43,909 bases of DNA from an uncultured Enterobacterales bacterium (GCA_946478305.1 CAMLBO010000035.1:1-43909), one strand, 5' to 3'. Counted from the stretch's first letter, positions 1 to 10,412 are shown. The notes: a model not told the origin generated them from the letters alone. Program-made: numbers and translations.

Positions 1-32
1 CTCGTGGGCTCGGAGATGTGTATAAGAGACAG
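1..32. other. Nextera sequencing adapter (not genomic)
   Basis: The first 32 bases match the Illumina Nextera i7-side transposase adapter, ending in the 19-base Tn5 mosaic end AGATGTGTATAAGAGACAG. Only the leading GT of the standard adapter is missing. Genomic sequence begins at 33, where the reading frame of yeaH resumes without interruption. Confidence 0.97.
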
Positions 33-284
33 CTGTACGAAGTGATCGTTGCCGGGATGAACGCGGTGACGTAAGCCCCCCCGCCCCTGATGGAACATAG
101 GCTCGTTGATATCTTCAATGGGGATCGAGACGGACTCCCCACTGTCCACGTCGGTAACCGAACGCTTGTTAATGGCCTCGGCAATCGACTGTTTGATTTG
201 CGACTTATAGCGGCGCAAAAAGCGCTGGCGGTTAACCGCGCTTTTATTCTTGCCATTCAGCCGACGGTCAATAAAGTACGTCAT
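33..284 (-). CDS. yeaH: YeaH/YhbH family protein, 3' truncated by contig end
   Basis: This is the first 84 codons of YeaH, the DUF444 protein encoded with the PrkA kinase in enterobacteria. The start [20 protein letters not shown] and the stretch [16 protein letters not shown] match E. coli YeaH almost residue for residue. The full protein is about 427 residues and has a von Willebrand factor A-like C-terminal half, which is lost here because the contig ends in adapter at 32. The gene lies 34 bases downstream of prkA on the same strand, so the two are probably co-transcribed. YeaH has no firmly established biochemical role; with PrkA it is linked to nitrogen starvation and stationary phase in E. 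coli. Identity is secure and function is not. Confidence 0.93.
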
Positions 285-318
285 ATTTCCCCCAAACGAC
301 GTTGCCATCGATCCTCTG

Positions 319-2253
319 TTATGAGGATTTTCTTACGCGCAGATACCATTCACACAGCAGACGAACCTGTTTGCGTGTATATCCTTTCTCCATCATTCTG
401 TCGACAAAGTCATCGTGTTTCTTCTGTTCGTCAGTCGACGTTTTGGCGTTAAACGAGATAACTGGCAGTAATTCCTCGGTATTTGAGAACATTTTTTTCT
501 CAATCACGGTGCGCAATTTCTCGTAACTGGTCCAGTTAGGATTACGGCCACTGTTTTGCGCCCTGGCACGCAACACGAAGTTGACGATCTCGTTGCGGAA
601 GTCCTTCGGATTGCTGATCCCGGCCGGTTTCTCGATTTTTTCCAACTCAGCATTCAGTGCTTCACGGTCAAATAGCTGGCCGGTATCCGGGTCACGATAT
701 TCCTGATCCTGGATCCAGAAATCGGCGTAGGTAACATAGCGGTCGAAAATGTTCTGTCCGTATTCCGAGTACGATTCCAGATAGGCGGTCTGAATCTCTT
801 TGCCGATAAACTCGGCGTATTTTGGGATCAGATACCCTTTCAGGTGCTCGAGGTATTTCTCCGCGATGTCCTGCGGGAACTGCTCGCGCTCAATCTGCTG
901 TTCCAGCACATAGAATAGGTGAACCGGGTTGGCCGCCACTTCGGCGTGGTCGAAGTTGAATACCCGCGACAGAATTTTGAAGGCGAAACGTGTCGACAGC
1001 CCATTCATTCCTTCATCCACACCCGCATAATCGCGATACTCCTGGTACGACTTGGCTTTAGGGTCGGTGTCTTTCAGACTTTCACCGTCATACACCCGCA
1101 TTTTTGAGTAACTGCTGGAGTTTTCAGGCACTTTCAGTCGGGACAGAATAGAGAAGCGTGCCAATGTTTCCAGCGTGCCCGGCGCACATGGCGCATGCAC
1201 CAGCTCACTGTTACTGAGCAGTTTGTCGTAGATTTTCATCTCTTCCGAAACGCGCAGGCAATAAGGCACTTTGACGATATAAACACGATCGAGGAAGGCT
1301 TCATTATTCTTGTTATTACGGAACGTCACCCACTCAGATTCGTTGGAGTGCGCCAGAATAATGCCGTTAAATGGCAGGGCAGAGATCCCTTCGGTGCCGT
1401 TGTAGTTACCTTCCTGCGTTGCCGTCAGCAGCGGGTGGAGAACTTTGATCGGCGCCTTGAACATCTCGACGAACTCCATCACGCCCTGGTTTGCGCGGCA
1501 CAGCGCGCCAGAGTAACCATAGGCATCAGGATCGTTTTGTGCGTGGTTTTCCAGTTTGCGGATATCCACTTTCCCGACCAGCGCAGAGATGTCCTGATTG
1601 TTTTCATCGCCAGGTTCTGTTTTTGCGATGGCGATTTGTTCAAGTATGGATGGCCAGACTTTGACCACTTTGAATTTGGTAATATCCCCGCCGAATTCGT
1701 GCAGGCGCTTCGCCGCCCATGGCGACATAATCGTGCCCAGATAGCGGGTAGGGATGTTGTACTCTTTTTCAAGAATAGTGGCATCTTCCTGCGGATTGAA
1801 CAGGCAAAGCGGATGATCATTGACCGGACTGCGTTCACCGTTGGCGCTAAGCACGTAGATTGGAACACGTTGCATCAACGCTTTCAGGCGTTCAGCCAGC
1901 GAGGATTTACCCCCGCCTACCGGGCCCAGTAAATAAAGGATTTGTTTCTTTTCTTCCAGTCCCTGCGCGGCGTGTTTGAGGTAGGAAACTATCTGTTCGA
2001 TAGCGTCTTCCATCCCATAAAACTCTTCAAATGCAGGATATCGGGCGACAACCCGATTAGAGAATAAACGCGACAGGCGGGGTTCAAGCGCGGTATCTAC
2101 CATCACTGGTTCACCGATTGCCATCAGCAGACGTTCAGCAGCGTTAACGTAAGCACTGCGATCCTGCTTGGCAATGGTAAGGAATTCCTGAAGTGTGAAC
2201 TCTTCGTCCTTGGCAGCCTCATAGCGCTGGCGATAGTGGTCAAATATGTTCAT
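319..2253 (-). CDS. prkA: PrkA-type serine protein kinase (YeaG)
   Basis: The 644-residue product equals the length of E. coli YeaG. The N-terminal half is an AAA-type P-loop domain ([11 protein letters not shown] near residue 110), followed by the PrkA C-terminal region. YeaG has reported kinase activity, and in E. coli it is needed for adaptation to sustained nitrogen starvation. I chose the ATG at 2253 rather than the upstream in-frame start at 2280. [12 protein letters not shown] matches the known N-terminus, and AAGGACGGG sits about 8 bases upstream as ribosome binding site. A sigma-54 type promoter lies about 90 bases upstream, agreeing with the known NtrC/sigma-54 control of yeaGH in E. 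coli. yeaH follows. Confidence 0.96.
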   Translation of the reverse strand: MNIFDHYRQRYEAAKDEEFTLQEFLTIAKQDRSAYVNAAERLLMAIGEPVMVDTALEPRLSRLFSNRVVARYPAFEEFYGMEDAIEQIVSYLKHAAQGLEEKKQILYLLGPVGGGKSSLAERLKALMQRVPIYVLSANGERSPVNDHPLCLFNPQEDATILEKEYNIPTRYLGTIMSPWAAKRLHEFGGDITKFKVVKVWPSILEQIAIAKTEPGDENNQDISALVGKVDIRKLENHAQNDPDAYGYSGALCRANQGVMEFVEMFKAPIKVLHPLLTATQEGNYNGTEGISALPFNGIILAHSNESEWVTFRNNKNNEAFLDRVYIVKVPYCLRVSEEMKIYDKLLSNSELVHAPCAPGTLETLARFSILSRLKVPENSSSYSKMRVYDGESLKDTDPKAKSYQEYRDYAGVDEGMNGLSTRFAFKILSRVFNFDHAEVAANPVHLFYVLEQQIEREQFPQDIAEKYLEHLKGYLIPKYAEFIGKEIQTAYLESYSEYGQNIFDRYVTYADFWIQDQEYRDPDTGQLFDREALNAELEKIEKPAGISNPKDFRNEIVNFVLRARAQNSGRNPNWTSYEKLRTVIEKKMFSNTEELLPVISFNAKTSTDEQKKHDDFVDRMMEKGYTRKQVRLLCEWYLRVRKSS

Positions 2254-2341
2254 ACGATGCCCGTCCTTCGTTATTAGCACAGGTAAATGAGAGCGTTAGG
2301 AATCTATTAGCTCCCGGAGGAAAGCTCCCCCCTCTCAATAC

Positions 2342-2358
2342 AGCAACCCTTATGCCAA
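2342..2358 (-). promoter_or_regulatory. sigma-54 (-24/-12) promoter of prkA-yeaH
   Basis: Read on the minus strand this is TTGGCATAAGGGTTGCT. It fits the RpoN consensus YTGGCACGRNNNTTGCW, with the invariant GG and GC exactly 10 bases apart. It points at prkA, and the predicted transcript would start near 2331, about 78 bases before the ATG. E. coli yeaGH is known to be RpoN/NtrC dependent. I could not pick out a convincing NtrC site upstream by eye. Confidence 0.75.
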
Positions 2359-2679
2359 CTTGCAGAAACCCTTTTTTCAAACAGACAAAACGCAGATAAA
2401 ATAGCCTGTCTGTCATCCGTGGGTTGGGAGGTGTCTGAGATAGAGTCTTTCATCTATTAATAAGCGTAGTTTGGCATTACAAAAATTTCCTCTACCGTCA
2501 TCCCATTTTTTAAGACATATCAATGACTCACTTGAGGGATTTCTACTTTGAAGCCTTGCGGGACGTGGGCTGAGCGGATAGTAAAACTCTTTTAGTCATT
2601 TTTATTTCATACTTTGCATATAAATTATGCGATCGTTCTGGTTTTACTGAGCAAAATATAAATGTACAACTGTAAATGC
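2359..2679. other. Gene-free divergent spacer between prkA and mipA
   Basis: No credible open reading frame or RNA gene is visible. The stretch is AT-rich, especially 2580-2680, and must contain the mipA promoter and any activator sites for the sigma-54 promoter of prkA. I could not assign specific boxes with confidence. Confidence 0.5.
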
Positions 2680-2705
2680 TAAGCGAAGTGATTACGCTTC
2701 GCTTA
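2680..2705 (+). promoter_or_regulatory. Stem-loop in the mipA 5' leader
   Basis: A perfect 9-base inverted repeat, TAAGCGAAG (2680-2688) and CTTCGCTTA (2697-2705), is separated by 8 bases. It ends 38 bases before the mipA start codon and has no T-tract, so it is more likely a leader structure or operator than a terminator. Confidence 0.5.
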
Positions 2706-2743
2706 CACTGTTGGCGGTTTTTACAATAAGGGATTTATTTATA

Positions 2744-3493
2744 ATGAAAGTTTCGCATTTCAGAACACTGTCCATCGCGGCGACTGCCATCATGTTCAGC
2801 CACGCAGCCTCAGCTGGCACCTGGGCGCTGGGCGCATCTGCAATAGTCGATACCAGTCCGTATAAAGGCTATGACACTAAAGTCTATCCTGTACCGATTA
2901 TCAGCTATGAAGGCGATGATTTTTATTTTCATACTCTGACCGCCGGTTACTACCTGTGGAAAGATGATAAAAACAAACTCAGTCTGACGGCAACTTACGT
3001 ACCGCTTGGATTTAACACCGATGATACCGATGATTCTCAACTGAAGCGTCTCGACAAACGTCGTGGCACTCTGCTTGGTGGTCTGGCGTATTCGCATAAT
3101 GAAGCGTGGGGGACAATCCGCACAACCTTCAACGGCGACGTTCTAAATAACAGCAACGGTTTAGTCGCTGACGCGGCGTATCTGTATGCATTCCATCAGG
3201 ACAATTGGGCATTGATCCCAGGCGTTGGTGTGTCCTGGAGCAGCAGCAACCAGAACAAATACTACTATGGTGTGAGCAGCAATGAGTCACGTCGCAGTGG
3301 TTTGAACACTTACTCGCCAGATGACAGCTTCAGCCCGTACGTGGAGTTGTCTGCCAAGTATGACTTCAACAGTCAGTGGCAAGGCTTCTTCACCGGTCGT
3401 TATATTCGTTTAGCCAATGAAGTGAAAGATAGCCCAATGGTCGATAAATCCTACACGGGCGTTCTGTGGACGGGTGTGACTTACAGCTTCTGA
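2744..3493 (+). CDS. mipA: MipA/OmpV family outer-membrane scaffold protein
   Basis: The 249-residue product aligns along its full length with E. coli MipA (248 residues). Shared features include YPVPIISYEGD, the NQNKYYYGVS..ESxRSGL stretch, and the C-terminal DSPMVDKSYTG...GVTYSF ending in an aromatic residue, as for outer-membrane beta-barrels. A signal peptide covers roughly residues 1-24, with cleavage after ...SHAASA. In E. coli MipA bridges the lytic transglycosylase MltA and PBP1B. The ATG at 2744 is preferred over a TTG at 2711 because it directly precedes the signal peptide and has AAGGGA 10 bases upstream. It is transcribed away from prkA and converges on yeaD. Confidence 0.93.
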   Translation: MKVSHFRTLSIAATAIMFSHAASAGTWALGASAIVDTSPYKGYDTKVYPVPIISYEGDDFYFHTLTAGYYLWKDDKNKLSLTATYVPLGFNTDDTDDSQLKRLDKRRGTLLGGLAYSHNEAWGTIRTTFNGDVLNNSNGLVADAAYLYAFHQDNWALIPGVGVSWSSSNQNKYYYGVSSNESRRSGLNTYSPDDSFSPYVELSAKYDFNSQWQGFFTGRYIRLANEVKDSPMVDKSYTGVLWTGVTYSF

Positions 3494-3530
3494 TAAGTTT
3501 GTGCGCTGCCATGGTGCATGGATTGTAATA

Positions 3531-3553
3531 AAATGGGGCATTATGCCCCATTT
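3531..3553. terminator. Terminator between convergent mipA and yeaD
   Basis: AAATGGGGCA and TGCCCCATTT pair over 10 bases around a 3-base loop. Read on the minus strand the stem is followed by TTATTAC, so it best serves yeaD. It may also stop mipA transcripts, which end 38 bases away. Confidence 0.75.
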
Positions 3554-3579
3554 GCACATCTGTAGTGCATGAATGTGTT

Positions 3580-4446
3580 TTAGCGCTGGCTGATTGTCAC
3601 ACCCAGTTTGGCTGGCGCAGATGCGGTGCTTTTTTGCGGTGCGCTGACAGCGGCGGTTTCAACACAAACCATGGTTTTGTAGCTGTCATCGGCCATATCT
3701 TTCATACTGACAGAGAGCTCAGCCCCCGGATTCCATGCCACCACGTCGCTGTTATGGTGATGCTCAATAACCAGCGTACGGTTCAGCGCGCTGTCCACGA
3801 TCAGACTGGTCGCTTCTGCCTGGGTGAAAATGCGGTCAGTTTGACCACTAAAGGTCAAATCACCGTTTTGTTGTGCTGTTTTCCCGCCATCCACTTTATC
3901 GATAAAGCTTTTGCCCAGCCCCGACACTTTCACTTTATCAATATCGCCTATGTTGAAGTAGGCATGCAGGGCACTGGTAGTTTCGAAATCACCGGTTGAT
4001 TCCAGTTCAATATGGCACTCTTTACCCAGACGGAAACGTGCCGTCAGCGTGAAGTCGTGCGGCCATAATTCGCGGGTGTCTGCACGTTCTTTCAGGGTTA
4101 ACACCAGCTCGATACCATTTTCATCTTCATGGTGAGAAGTCAGCTCCCATGGCAAGTTACGGGCAAAGCCATGCGACGGTTTTCCAGCCGGGCCAAACCA
4201 TGGCCAGCAGATTGGCACACCACCGCGAATGGCAACGCCGGTCTTGAATGCAGACTCGCTGCTCATCCACAGTACAGGCTGCTCTCCGGCTGGCTGGTAG
4301 GCGAGGAGGTGCGCGCCCTGAAGCGTAATTGCAGCGCGAACTTTCGGATGATCAATAACGAGAACCGGTAATTCATCAATCTGACGCTGGCTGATAACCG
4401 GCGTGATCTGTTTTAAGACAGGAAGGGTAAAGAGTTTTGCGGTCAT
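3580..4446 (-). CDS. yeaD: Glucose-6-phosphate 1-epimerase (YeaD)
   Basis: The 288-residue protein belongs to the aldose-1-epimerase-like YeaD family, which interconverts alpha- and beta-glucose 6-phosphate in the cytoplasm. Diagnostic stretches are AIRGGVPICWPWFGP, HGFARNLPW, the catalytic-histidine segment TTSALHAYFNIGD and the catalytic-glutamate segment VCVETAAV. Length is close to E. coli YeaD (294). It lies 139 bases downstream of gapA in the same direction, as in E. coli, but a strong terminator separates them, so read-through rather than full operon expression is likely. The ATG at 4446 has AGGA upstream. Confidence 0.95.
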   Translation of the reverse strand: MTAKLFTLPVLKQITPVISQRQIDELPVLVIDHPKVRAAITLQGAHLLAYQPAGEQPVLWMSSESAFKTGVAIRGGVPICWPWFGPAGKPSHGFARNLPWELTSHHEDENGIELVLTLKERADTRELWPHDFTLTARFRLGKECHIELESTGDFETTSALHAYFNIGDIDKVKVSGLGKSFIDKVDGGKTAQQNGDLTFSGQTDRIFTQAEATSLIVDSALNRTLVIEHHHNSDVVAWNPGAELSVSMKDMADDSYKTMVCVETAAVSAPQKSTASAPAKLGVTISQR

Positions 4447-4532
4447 GAGGTGGGTCCTGTGATTTTATTAGAAATCCAGACCAGTGATGAACGGCTGCTT
4501 CACTGACTTTTTGGTGCTTACTGTGGAGCAGA

Positions 4533-4560
4533 AAGCAAAAGGGCGACTTAGCGTCGCCCT
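4533..4560 (-). terminator. Rho-independent terminator of gapA
   Basis: On the minus strand AGGGCGAC and GTCGCCCT form an 8-bp stem with a 5-base loop, followed by TTTGCTTTC. It lies 26 bases past the gapA stop codon. Confidence 0.85.
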
Positions 4561-4585
4561 TCAATCAGTTCATCACATCGGCCAA

Positions 4586-5593
<1,008 letters not shown>

Positions 5594-5730
5594 CTATTTT
5601 TTAGTGAATAAAAGGTTGGTTGTAAAATTACAAAAACCTTGCTGAGCGTCAAGCGGAATCGTGTCAATTCTTGCTGTAAGTCAAAGCTCAGACTCACTTT
5701 TGCTCGGATATTGCACATTCCGTTTTTTAA

Positions 5731-5763
5731 TCGGCTTATCATTACATGGGGATGATAAGCCGA
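5731..5763. promoter_or_regulatory. 12-bp stem-loop at the probable gapA transcript 5' end
   Basis: TCGGCTTATCAT (5731-5742) and ATGATAAGCCGA (5752-5763) are a perfect inverted repeat with a 9-base loop. It lies just downstream, in the gapA direction, of a TATATT -10-like hexamer (complement of 5763-5768). A transcript from there would begin in or next to this stem. Confidence 0.5.
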
Positions 5764-5788
5764 ATATAAAGTGCATGAAGAATAAATA

Positions 5789-5804
5789 TGTGATCGCCGT
5801 CACA
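5789..5804. promoter_or_regulatory. Consensus CRP site in the gapA/msrB spacer
   Basis: TGTGATCGCCGTCACA matches both half-sites of the CRP consensus TGTGA-N6-TCACA perfectly. Its centre is about 40 bases upstream of the start inferred from a TATATT hexamer on the minus strand, which is a class II position for gapA. CRP activation of gapA is established in E. coli. The site could also influence msrB. Confidence 0.8.
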
Positions 5805-5928
5805 CGGCACTTTCACTTAACGCCGATGGCATACAGTTTAAGCCAAAACAGGCAGACTCGTTGTTAATTTTTTGTTATTATTAACTGTTATTTTAGTTGA
5901 TTTTCCTATCTGGCAGAGAATGACAACC

Positions 5929-6342
5929 ATGGCCAATGACTCTAAAGAACCAGCTTCATCAGTGCAACTAACTGAAATTCAAAAATATGTTACCCAGGAA
6001 CGTGGCACAGAGCGTCCATACAGCGGTAAGCTTCTGCATAATACCCGCGACGGTATCTACCACTGCCTGGTGTGTAACTCACCGCTGTTTTATTCTGACA
6101 CCAAGTTTGATTCCGGATGTGGCTGGCCAAGTTTTTACCAACCGGTTACACACGACGCGATCAAGTATCTGACTGATAATACACACAATATGGAAAGGGT
6201 CGAAATCCGCTGCTCCCATTGTGATGCGCACCTTGGTCACGTGTTTCCAGATGGCCCTGAGCCTACGGGCGACCGTTATTGCGTGAATTCCGCCTCCATG
6301 AGTTTTATTGATGGTGAAAGCGGTGATAAAACGGCAGGCTGA
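5929..6342 (+). CDS. msrB: Peptide methionine-R-sulfoxide reductase MsrB
   Basis: The 137-residue cytoplasmic enzyme has the same length as E. coli MsrB. It reduces the R epimer of methionine sulfoxide in proteins, using thioredoxin. Zinc ligands are Cys46/Cys49 (HCLVC) and Cys95/Cys98 (CSHC). The catalytic cysteine is Cys118 in [10 protein letters not shown], and the family signature GCGWPSF is at 63-69. I chose ATG 5929 to match the E. coli start; an ATG at 5920 in the same frame is an alternative. It is divergent from gapA and followed by yeaC, as in E. coli. Confidence 0.96.
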   Translation: MANDSKEPASSVQLTEIQKYVTQERGTERPYSGKLLHNTRDGIYHCLVCNSPLFYSDTKFDSGCGWPSFYQPVTHDAIKYLTDNTHNMERVEIRCSHCDAHLGHVFPDGPEPTGDRYCVNSASMSFIDGESGDKTAG

Positions 6343-6434
6343 ATAAAAAGCAAAACTGTAATTTAAACGACAAAATCGATTCAGCCATTATTCAATTTTT
6401 GATGAATAATCAGCCGATATGACGAGAGCTGTTG

Positions 6435-6707
6435 ATGGAAATTAATGAGTTGGTCGGCGTCATGACGCCTGAGATATATCAACGCCTGGCCCAAGCAGTA
6501 GAGTTAGGTAAATGGCCTGACGGCGTAGCCCTGACCCCTGAGCAAAAAGAGAACAGCCTGCAGATGGTGATGTTGTATCAGGCCCGGCATAACACCGATG
6601 CGCAGCATATGAGCATCGGTACCGATGGCCAGATAGTCACCAAGAGTAAGCAAGAGTTGAAGCAGCAATTTGCTCAGGACACACTTATTCGTATTAAACC
6701 TCAATAA
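6435..6707 (+). CDS. yeaC: DUF1315 family protein YeaC
   Basis: This 90-residue cytoplasmic protein is a close match to E. coli YeaC, sharing PE(V/I)YQRL..AVELGKWPDGVALT, QKEN and QARHNTDAQHM. The function is unknown. It lies 92 bases after msrB on the same strand, the arrangement seen in E. coli. GACGAGAG lies upstream of the ATG at 6435. A stem-loop with a T-run follows. Confidence 0.92.
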   Translation: MEINELVGVMTPEIYQRLAQAVELGKWPDGVALTPEQKENSLQMVMLYQARHNTDAQHMSIGTDGQIVTKSKQELKQQFAQDTLIRIKPQ

Positions 6708-6726
6708 ATCAATGAGATACAGTCGA

Positions 6727-6759
6727 GGGGGGAGCGCTCAAAGTGGCGCCCTTTTTATT
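6727..6759 (+). terminator. Probable terminator after yeaC
   Basis: A GC-rich imperfect stem (GCGC paired with GCGC, then GG with CC across a bulged A) is followed by TTTTTATTT. It lies in the 74-base gap between convergent yeaC and pncA. Confidence 0.6.
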
Positions 6760-6781
6760 TATGTACAATCGCAGCAGGGGC

Positions 6782-7408
6782 TTAAGCCAACTCACTCAGG
6801 GTAATAAGCCGTGCGCCAGCCTGTTGCATCTGTTCAATGGCTTGCTGGCTGTCATTGGGGCTGAGATTAACGCCGCGGCAACCTTCTTCCAGCAGTGCCA
6901 CTTGATAGCCCATATCCAACGCATCTAACACGGTAAACTTAACGCAGTAATCTGTCGCCAACCCCATCACTATCAGACGGTTGATCTGGTTGCCTTTTAA
7001 CCAGTGGTGCAGAGGGGTTGCAGCCCGGTGTCCGTTATCAAAAAACGCACTATAGCTGTCAATTCCACTGTTCTGCCCTTTGCGCACAACAAAATCAAGG
7101 CTCTGCTTTTCCAACTGTGGATGAAACGCTGCGCCCGGTTGCTCCTGGACACAATGCACTGGCCACCAGACCTGCGATAGCCCATTGAGTTCACCCGTTG
7201 TCCAGGGTTCTGTACCAGCATTCACGGCAAAGCTGCCGTGGTCGTCGGGATGCCAGTCCTGAGTCGCTATTATGGCCATCTCATGGACCTTACATAACTC
7301 AATGGCCCGGTTGGCTACGTTTATCACCGCATCAGCGTCATGGACCGCTAACGCACCACCGTGACAAAAATCATTTTGCAGATCGACCAACATTAATGCG
7401 CTTTTCAT
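6782..7408 (-). CDS. pncA: Nicotinamidase/pyrazinamidase
   Basis: This 208-residue isochorismatase-fold enzyme hydrolyses nicotinamide to nicotinate in NAD salvage. The catalytic triad is visible as Asp9 (LMLVDLQNDF), Lys110 (VVRKGQ) and Cys155 (ATDYCVKFT). Metal ligands Asp51 and His53 lie in TQDWHPDDH, and His85 in WWPVHC. It starts 9 bases after the ansA stop codon with GGAAG as ribosome binding site, so it is the second gene of an ansA-pncA operon, as in E. coli. Confidence 0.96.
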   Translation of the reverse strand: MKSALMLVDLQNDFCHGGALAVHDADAVINVANRAIELCKVHEMAIIATQDWHPDDHGSFAVNAGTEPWTTGELNGLSQVWWPVHCVQEQPGAAFHPQLEKQSLDFVVRKGQNSGIDSYSAFFDNGHRAATPLHHWLKGNQINRLIVMGLATDYCVKFTVLDALDMGYQVALLEEGCRGVNLSPNDSQQAIEQMQQAGARLITLSELA

Positions 7409-7417
7409 CAGGCTTCC

Positions 7418-8428
7418 TTATTCGGTCAATTCACCGCGCAGATCTTGCTGCATCAGTGTACGAATTTCTTGGGCCGACAGGGGTTGGCTGAGTAAATAAT
7501 GCAGTTTGGTCAGCGCGGCTTCGACGGTCATATCAAAACCGCTGATCACACCGGCATGCGCCAGCGCGTTACCGGTCGCATAGCCGCCCATATCAACCCG
7601 GCCGGAAATACATTGTGTCAGGTTAACTACCACGATACCGCGCTCAGAGGCCTCTTTCAGCACCTTCAGCAAATCGCCTTTCTGCGGTGCATTACCCACA
7701 CCGTAAGAGCGTAGTATCAGCGCCTTCACCGGTTGCATCAGAAAGTTTTGAACGACTTCGGCTGAAATGCCGGGGTAAATGGTGACCACCCCGATGGGCT
7801 GTGGGGTAATGTCATGCACCTTCAGTGGACCGTCTCGCAGCGGAATCGACGGTGTGGATAACCTGCGGATATGGATGCCAGCCTCAAGCAGTGGCGCAAG
7901 ATTCGGCGAAGCGAAGGCATCAAAGCCGTCGGCATGGGCTTTGGTCGTACGATTGCCGCGATATAAACGGTTGTTGAAGAACAGCGCGACTTCATTGACC
8001 GGATGATTGGCGGCAATATACAGCGCATTAAGCAGGTTGATCTGGCCATCAGAGCGCAGTGCTTCAAGCGGGATTTGTGACCCTGTCACAATGACCGGCT
8101 TGCCGAGATTCTCCAGCATGAAGGAGAGTGCTGAGGCGGTGAACGCCATGGTGTCAGTACCATGCAAAATCACAAAACCGTCATATTGGTCGTAGTGCGC
8201 CATGATGTCATCGGCAATATGCTGCCAGTCTTCCGGCGTCATGTCGGAGGAATCCATGAGCGGGGCATATTCCTGAATGGTGAATTCAGGCATTTCGGGG
8301 CGATGGAATTCCGGCATTAAAGCCAACTGACGCTGTAGGTGCCCAGACACTGGAATATAGCCATTTTCAGAGCGTTGCATACCGATGGTGCCGCCGGTAT
8401 AAGCGACATAAATAGATTTTTTGGTCAT
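7418..8428 (-). CDS. ansA: Type I (cytoplasmic) L-asparaginase
   Basis: The 336-residue enzyme hydrolyses L-asparagine to aspartate and ammonia. It has both asparaginase threonine motifs: AYTGGTIGM near residue 10 and ILHGTDTMAFTAS near residue 90, with the IVTGSQIPL strand after them. It lacks a signal peptide, which separates it from the periplasmic type II enzyme AnsB. ATG 8428 is chosen over a longer frame up to 8533 because MTKKSIYVAYTGG matches the E. coli start; the ribosome binding site is weak. It is the first gene of the ansA-pncA operon, 130 bases downstream of sppA across a strong terminator. Confidence 0.96.
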   Translation of the reverse strand: MTKKSIYVAYTGGTIGMQRSENGYIPVSGHLQRQLALMPEFHRPEMPEFTIQEYAPLMDSSDMTPEDWQHIADDIMAHYDQYDGFVILHGTDTMAFTASALSFMLENLGKPVIVTGSQIPLEALRSDGQINLLNALYIAANHPVNEVALFFNNRLYRGNRTTKAHADGFDAFASPNLAPLLEAGIHIRRLSTPSIPLRDGPLKVHDITPQPIGVVTIYPGISAEVVQNFLMQPVKALILRSYGVGNAPQKGDLLKVLKEASERGIVVVNLTQCISGRVDMGGYATGNALAHAGVISGFDMTVEAALTKLHYLLSQPLSAQEIRTLMQQDLRGELTE

Positions 8429-8504
8429 TAGCAGGATTCTTTGTTTTGAAAAGACACGTGCACGATGGGCGGAAGTATAAAGGTATCTGCGCCTGCGCCC
8501 CAAA

Positions 8505-8539
8505 ATAAAAAAAGCCCGGTGATTCATTTTCACCGGGCT
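8505..8539 (-). terminator. Rho-independent terminator of sppA
   Basis: On the minus strand AGCCCGGTGA and TCACCGGGCT form a perfect 10-bp stem with a 7-base loop, followed by TTTTTT. It lies 20 bases past the sppA stop codon and separates sppA from ansA. Confidence 0.93.
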
Positions 8540-8558
8540 CAGGTTTACAGGTTAAATA

Positions 8559-10412
8559 TTACTTGACGTCACCACAAGTCAGGCACAGGGCATAACGGTT
8601 TTGCGGATCGTTCATGTTATTGAACAGGTCAGCCTGAGATTTAAGCTCAAGCGCCATTTTGCTGACCGGTGCTGGCAGGTAAGCCTGAACCGCAGCCGGT
8701 AGCATGGCGTGTGCTGAAGCGCTGACTTGCGAGAACACCATATCGGTCAGACTTGGCTCGCTGACATACCAGTTCAATTGCCATTTCGGTAATTTAGCCA
8801 GCTCGGCGGCTTTCTTCACGGCGTCATCGAAATCGCCAAGCTGATCCACCAGACCGTTGTTTTTGGCGTCAGAGCCAATCCATACGTGTCCCTGGGCGAT
8901 CTCGTTGATCTGCTCTGGCGTTTTATTCCGTGCTTTAGCGACCAATCCGAGGAAGGTTTTATAACCGTTCTCGATGTTCATCTGCATCATCTGCGAGAAC
9001 TCTGGTAGCAGGGCCTTGGTGGACGCGATATCTGCCAGCGGCGAGGTCGCTACGCCATCGGTATGAACACCGAAGTTATCCAGCGTGTTCTGGTAAGTAT
9101 TGATCACGCCAAAGATGCCGATAGAACCGGTCAGGGTGCTCGGACTGGCGATGATATAGTTCGCCGGCGTGGAGATCCAATAACCGCCAGAAGCCGCCAT
9201 ACCCCCCATTGAAACGACAACAGGTTTGCCGGCAGCGCGTGCGGCGGCCAGCTCAGAACGGATCACTTCGGAGGCACTCACGCTGCCGCCAGGGCTGTTG
9301 ACTCGCAGAATGATGGCTTTGATTTTAGGATCCAGGCGCGCATCGCGAATTTGCTGAGCGGTGGTATCACCACCCACCGCACCGGGTTGCTCTTCACCAT
9401 CGTTAATTGCACCGTTAGCGAAGATCACCGCGATCTGTGGATCATTGTTATCCGGCTTCGGTTTTGGCGAGTAGTCATAAATACTGGTGAAATTAAAATC
9501 TTTGGATTTCTTATTCCAGCCAAAGGCCTTAACCATATCGCTTTCAGCTTCAGGACGTGAAGCCAGCGCGTCCACCAGTTTGCTGTCCAGCGCATACTGC
9601 GCCATATCGCCACCGGTTTTTTGCAAGCCGGCCAGGATACCTGCAGCTCCAGGGAATAGCTGTTCTGGCGTGAGCTGACGGTTGGCAGATACCGTATTGA
9701 GGTAGTTACCCCACAGCCCACCAATCCAGCGGCTGTCTGCATCGCGGGCAGCAGGGGACATATCATCACGAATCAAGGGTTCGACGGCGGATTTATAAGT
9801 ACCGACACGGAAGATATTGGTGGTGACTTTCAGCTTCTCAAGCAGCGATTTGTAATACAAATTATTGGTGGCGAAACCGTGCAGATCGACGGCGCCCTGC
9901 GGCGACAAGTAAATCTTATTGGCAAAACTGGCGAGATAATATTGAGACTGATCGTAGCTGTCATTGATGGCATAAATCGGCTTACCGGAATCGCGGAATT
10001 CGCGCAGGGCTTTACCGATGTACTGCAACGAGGTTTGATCAGTGCCGGTGAAATCGGTCAGCTGTAACACTATGCCGGTGATGTTTTTATCGTCTTTGGC
10101 CTGACGGAGGGTATCAACCAAATCAAACAGTGAATTCTCCTGCAAACGGTTACTGGAGGTACCCAGCAGTTCGCGGCCCCACTGACGCACTTTGTTATTT
10201 ACGGACGGCTTGTCTACCACCGTGCCGCTCAGGTCAACCAGCAGTGCGCCTTTGGTGGCGTCAGCGGGTTTGTCCTGCATTGAAAAGTAGATACCGACGC
10301 CAACCAGAATGATCAGAATCAGGAAGAGATTGAGAATAAATTCTCTGACGAAATTAAGAAGACGCCAGGTCCACTTAAAAAAACCGGCGATAATTCGCCA
10401 CAATGTGCGCAT
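8559..10412 (-). CDS. sppA: Signal peptide peptidase SppA (protease IV), long form
   Basis: The 617-residue inner-membrane serine protease (E. coli 618) degrades signal peptides after cleavage. One transmembrane anchor spans about residues 24-45. Two homologous S49 peptidase halves follow. The general-base lysine is in the N-terminal half ([12 protein letters not shown]) and the nucleophilic serine in the C-terminal half ([12 protein letters not shown]), the Ser-Lys dyad split over two halves that is typical of the long form. It is divergent from ydjA and ends at a strong terminator. Confidence 0.96.
   Translation of the reverse strand: MRTLWRIIAGFFKWTWRLLNFVREFILNLFLILIILVGVGIYFSMQDKPADATKGALLVDLSGTVVDKPSVNNKVRQWGRELLGTSSNRLQENSLFDLVDTLRQAKDDKNITGIVLQLTDFTGTDQTSLQYIGKALREFRDSGKPIYAINDSYDQSQYYLASFANKIYLSPQGAVDLHGFATNNLYYKSLLEKLKVTTNIFRVGTYKSAVEPLIRDDMSPAARDADSRWIGGLWGNYLNTVSANRQLTPEQLFPGAAGILAGLQKTGGDMAQYALDSKLVDALASRPEAESDMVKAFGWNKKSKDFNFTSIYDYSPKPKPDNNDPQIAVIFANGAINDGEEQPGAVGGDTTAQQIRDARLDPKIKAIILRVNSPGGSVSASEVIRSELAAARAAGKPVVVSMGGMAASGGYWISTPANYIIASPSTLTGSIGIFGVINTYQNTLDNFGVHTDGVATSPLADIASTKALLPEFSQMMQMNIENGYKTFLGLVAKARNKTPEQINEIAQGHVWIGSDAKNNGLVDQLGDFDDAVKKAAELAKLPKWQLNWYVSEPSLTDMVFSQVSASAHAMLPAAVQAYLPAPVSKMALELKSQADLFNNMNDPQNRYALCLTCGDVK

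Noticed and set aside
1195-1932. 245-codon plus-strand open frame
   Set aside because: It lies wholly antisense to prkA, has no recognisable domain, and its length follows from the codon bias of the real gene.
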